Shown one piece after another: positions 61,610 to 64,000 of a DNA stretch of 64,000 nt. A model generated the notes under the pieces. It ran no database searches. It saw only the letters and a list, made by a program, of their open reading frames with translations, and was not told the origin of the DNA. The DNA is taken from assembly GCA_026390135.1 (NCBI GenBank), contig JAPLGN010000006.1:42808-106807 (forward strand), given 5' to 3'. The stretch is from Campylobacterales bacterium. Lineage in GTDB: Bacteria; Campylobacterota; Campylobacteria; Campylobacterales; Sulfurimonadaceae. Within the stretch, counting starts at the first letter, position 1, and each line of letters opens with the position of its first letter. Made by a program: the position numbers and the translations under genes.

Positions 61610-62203
61610 ATGAAAACAAACAAAAACTCCAAAACCCTCACTCTTGCAAATGAGCATTTTTTAGCGGGTCAATACCGTGATGCTCTGAGAGATTATTCTT
61701 TGGTGCTGCGTGAAGACCCCTTATCCAAAGAAGCGTATAATGGAGCTATTTTGTGTGATATGGCAATGAGCGGTGAAGGTGGTGCAGAAGCACTGTTTGA
61801 TTATTATGCTATTTTACGCAATGAAGATGCAGAGTCAGCTGATATTGTTATTTCTGAAATACTTGAGACAATGGATGGAACATTAGAACAATTAGTTGGA
61901 TTGTTTAGTGAAGGTCTTGGGCAACGTCTGGAATTTGCCGATGGTATTATGTACTCAGAATTTAAAGAATTAGTTCTTAACGAAAATGACTTCAAGCGTA
62001 TTTTTGAAAATATTATGTTTTCGACACGTGTTATTATTACTGAAAAAGAGGACTTTGTTGATTTCTTGGATAATTTGATTGATAATGGATACAAAGAGAT
62101 GGCGTTAAGCTATTTGGAGAGTGCATTGGGTGTGTATCCTAACGATACACAACTGCGTAATCTACTTCGTCGTTTAGCAAAAGGAGATGAACTTGAAAAT
62201 TGA
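61610..62203 (+). CDS. unknown TPR-like helical protein upstream of murE
   Basis: 197 residues, acidic, helical. The N-terminus has one clear TPR (LANEHFLAGQYRDALRDYSLVLREDPLSKEAYNGAILCDMA) and the C-terminus a second (EMALSYLESALGVYPNDTQLRNLLRRLA). No signal peptide. It starts behind a strong GGAGGGATATT. It overlaps murE by 11 bases, so it is coupled to cell-wall synthesis. It may be an adaptor for divisome or wall enzymes, which is inference. Confidence 0.75.
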   Translation: MKTNKNSKTLTLANEHFLAGQYRDALRDYSLVLREDPLSKEAYNGAILCDMAMSGEGGAEALFDYYAILRNEDAESADIVISEILETMDGTLEQLVGLFSEGLGQRLEFADGIMYSEFKELVLNENDFKRIFENIMFSTRVIITEKEDFVDFLDNLIDNGYKEMALSYLESALGVYPNDTQLRNLLRRLAKGDELEN

Positions 62204-63488
62204 GATTTCTAATCAGTCTTATCGTTATATTTCTGAAAACTCGATCGAATGTGACGAGTCATGTGCATTTTTAGCAACCAAACAAAATGTAAAATTTAAA
62301 GCTGATGCAGTAAGTAGAGGGGCTTATACTATTTTAACTCCTGATGAATGCTGGAGCCTTTTTGGTCTGAATCGGATCAAAGTGGTTGGTATTACAGGTA
62401 CAAACGGTAAAACTACAACGGCGAGTGCAATCTACTCGATTTTACTTGATTTGGATCATAAATGTGCGATGCAGGGTACGCGCGGATTTTTTATGAATGA
62501 TACATGTGTCGAGGAAAAAACTCTTACAACCCCAACTGTGCTCAACACATATCGTCATATGCTACAAGCAATTCAAAGTGGTTGTGAGTATTTTATTATG
62601 GAAGTAAGCTCACACGCGATTGAACAAGAGCGCATTGCCGGGATACATTTTGATTTAAAAGTCCTCACTAATATCACCCAAGATCATCTTGATTATCATG
62701 AAAGTATCGAAGAATATATTCGTATCAAAAATCTCTTTTTTCAAGATGAGTCTAAAAAACTGATTAATAAAGATGAATCTCGTGCACAGTTTAACTTCAA
62801 AAACGCCTTTACATATGGTATTGAAAATCCTGCCACCTACAAAATATTAGCTTATTCACTCAACAATGGTGTGAGTGGTGTTATGAAATATTTTGAAGAA
62901 CACGTAACGTTTGCTACCTCATTGCACGGATTTTTTAATCTCTATAATATAACTGCTGCTATGGCTGCGGTTCATTTGGTGAGCGGTGATTCTTTGGAAA
63001 AAATTACCGAAGTGGTTGAAAATTTTGGAGGAGTGAGTGGACGTATGGAGGTAGTGAATGAATCACCTTTGGTGATCGTCGATTTTGCTCATACGCCTGA
63101 TGGTATGGAGCAAGTGCTTAATGCGCTTAAAGAAAAAGAAGTGTTAGTTGTATTTGGTGCCGGTGGTGATAGAGATCGCTCCAAGCGTCCTTTAATGGGA
63201 CGAGTTGCAGCAATGTATGCTAAAAAAGTTTATGTTACGAGTGATAATCCCCGTTTTGAAGATCCTGATATGATTATTGAAGATATTTTAGCGGGTATAG
63301 AAGAGAGAGGAAAAGTACATGTTGATGTGAATCGACGCAGTGCAATTTCTCAAGCATTGCATGATCGTACAGGTGATGAAGTTGTATTAATTTTGGGTAA
63401 AGGTGATGAAACATCGCAGATCATTTATGATCAACATCTTCCATTTGATGACAGAATTGTCGCGCGTGAGATTTTAGACCAACTTTAA
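62193..63488 (+). CDS. murE: UDP-N-acetylmuramyl-tripeptide synthetase
   Basis: 431 residues from the TTG at 62193. The ATG at 62187 would touch the AAAGGAG ribosome-binding site, so the TTG, six bases after it, is preferred. Features: VVGITGTNGKTTTASAIYSILL (ATP loop), GTRGFFMND, TTPTVLNTY, EVSSHAIEQERIAGIHFDLKVLTNITQDHLDYHESIEEYI, FGAGGDRDRSKRPLMGRVA and the diaminopimelate motif DNPRFEDP. It adds meso-DAP to the peptidoglycan precursor. It is shorter than the E. coli enzyme (495), mainly at the N-terminus. Confidence 0.95.
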   Translation: MKIEISNQSYRYISENSIECDESCAFLATKQNVKFKADAVSRGAYTILTPDECWSLFGLNRIKVVGITGTNGKTTTASAIYSILLDLDHKCAMQGTRGFFMNDTCVEEKTLTTPTVLNTYRHMLQAIQSGCEYFIMEVSSHAIEQERIAGIHFDLKVLTNITQDHLDYHESIEEYIRIKNLFFQDESKKLINKDESRAQFNFKNAFTYGIENPATYKILAYSLNNGVSGVMKYFEEHVTFATSLHGFFNLYNITAAMAAVHLVSGDSLEKITEVVENFGGVSGRMEVVNESPLVIVDFAHTPDGMEQVLNALKEKEVLVVFGAGGDRDRSKRPLMGRVAAMYAKKVYVTSDNPRFEDPDMIIEDILAGIEERGKVHVDVNRRSAISQALHDRTGDEVVLILGKGDETSQIIYDQHLPFDDRIVAREILDQL

Positions 63489-63536
63489 ATTATTTTTGAA
63501 ATACTGAGAGTTTAAAGTGTCTGATATGAATTTCGC

Positions 63537-63542
63537 TATAAT
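63537..63542 (+). promoter_or_regulatory. putative -10 box
   Basis: TATAAT 52 bases before the ATG at 63594, after murE. No -35 apparent. Confidence 0.45.
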
Positions 63543-63593
63543 TGCACCATTATTTTAATGGATGAAAAAAACCTGAATTTTAAGGAGAGTGCG

Positions 63594-63968
63594 ATGGGTG
63601 TTCCACAACCAGCGTTTTATATTTTTAAGTGTGAACAGGCTTCCCCTCCCGGTATGCCAAAACCAAGTTGTGTTAATCCACAAACACAGGATTTATTTCA
63701 GCATTTGGCGCAGACATTGATGCAAAAAGGGATTATTGGAACGGTGCAGCCTATACGAACGTCGTGTATGAATCGTTGTAATGTAGGTCCAATTATGCTG
63801 GTAGAGCCAGGGCACGTTATGTATGCAGGACTCACAAAAGAGAAAATCAGTGAAATTATTGATCGTCATATTATTGGCGGTGAAGTGGTTGAAGAGTATG
63901 TTATTCCAGCAGAGTTATGGGATGCTCCAATTGCACCGGATGCAATGATGAAGCAGATGGGGCGCTAG
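63594..63968 (+). CDS. (2Fe-2S) ferredoxin domain protein
   Basis: 124 residues from ATG 63594, behind AAGGAGAGTGCG; an in-frame ATG at 63558 has no RBS. It has a thioredoxin-like 2Fe-2S fold with four cysteines: FKCEQASPPGMPKPSC (C-x12-C) and CMNRCNVGP (C-x3-C), the pattern of the NuoE/Shethna-type ferredoxin. It probably shuttles electrons; the partner is not shown. It is followed by panD, three bases on. Confidence 0.83.
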   Translation: MGVPQPAFYIFKCEQASPPGMPKPSCVNPQTQDLFQHLAQTLMQKGIIGTVQPIRTSCMNRCNVGPIMLVEPGHVMYAGLTKEKISEIIDRHIIGGEVVEEYVIPAELWDAPIAPDAMMKQMGR

Positions 63969-63971
63969 TCA

Positions 63972-64000
63972 ATGTTGATAGAAATGCTTTATAGCAAAAT
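63972..64000 (+). CDS. panD: aspartate 1-decarboxylase, 5' end
   Basis: The final 29 bases start with ATG and read MLIEMLYSK plus one partial codon, matching the N-terminus of PanD (for example MTFEMLYSKIHRA in Helicobacter). PanD makes beta-alanine for pantothenate. The start overlaps the tail of the ferredoxin operon. The rest is outside the window. Confidence 0.75.

Overview
The window looks like chromosome from a sulfur-oxidising Campylobacterota (Epsilonproteobacteria), closest in style to Sulfuricurvum or Sulfurimonas. The pointers are the cbb3 oxidase genes in the order ccoO-Q-P followed by a DUF4006 gene, a Rieske/cytochrome b/di-haem cytochrome c set, a four-subunit pyruvate:acceptor oxidoreductase in the order gamma-delta-alpha-beta, AddAB-type recombination genes, many TTG/GTG starts, ATGA-type overlaps, and promoters that show a TATAAT-like -10 box without an evident -35. 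The genus is my inference; no rRNA is present to fix it. I saw no tRNA gene.

Layout. 1-2.8 kb: end of the cbb3 oxidase operon and its small accessory genes. 2.8-7.9 kb: addB-addA. 8-8.8 kb: rplM-rpsI. 8.8-9.2 kb: noncoding, with a REP-type hairpin and a decayed reading frame. 9.2-11.5 kb: EptA-type phosphoethanolamine transferase plus a PAP2 phosphatase (lipid A remodelling). 11.5-14.4 kb: alpha carbonic anhydrase, peptide-type solute-binding protein, HAD phosphatase. 14.5-17.7 kb: porCDAB. 17.8-22.2 kb: a compact autoinducer-2 locus, with lsrK, an LsrG-like monooxygenase-fold protein, a class II aldolase and luxS, then two luxS-linked unknowns.

22.2-31.9 kb is a 9.7 kb integrative element. 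It has a tyrosine recombinase at one end, a HTH (excisionase-like) gene at the other, and shared GTACATAA repeats at both ends. The 3' end of the upstream protein gene is duplicated: KKxxMWGxGL-stop is encoded at both junctions. At the right junction the duplicated stop overlaps the mnmC start as ATGA, so the element apparently split an ancestral gene pair. Inside it are secreted and membrane proteins of unknown function, an ArdC-type antirestriction gene with a large inverted repeat in front, and two long gene-free stretches (24.7-25.2 and 26.1-27.1 kb). These two stretches are dense in perfect stems and are the best candidates here for undescribed structured RNAs. They flank one unknown basic protein.

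31.9-37.4 kb: mnmC (methyltransferase domain only), riboflavin synthase, a TrpD2-like protein, a Sel1-repeat protein, mnmG. 37.4-42.8 kb: a GGDEF-EAL protein and a CheB-CheR-PAS fusion with overlapping genes. 43-47 kb: an unknown gene, petABC and a small c-type cytochrome. 47.3-50.8 kb: moaA-queE-queD and convergent moeA. 50.8-57.9 kb: rsmE, rpmE, rsmI, an rlmB-type gene, a RodZ-like protein, an aminotransferase and hom. 58-61.2 kb: rpmJ-rpsM-rpsK-rpsD-rpoA-rplQ. 61.3-64 kb: NifU-like protein, unknown, murE, a ferredoxin-like protein and the first codons of panD.

The core genes are mostly energy metabolism, translation and cofactor synthesis. A hairpin-bearing repeat family recurs at operon 3' ends (about 17.7, 47.1, 52.3 and 57.9 kb).
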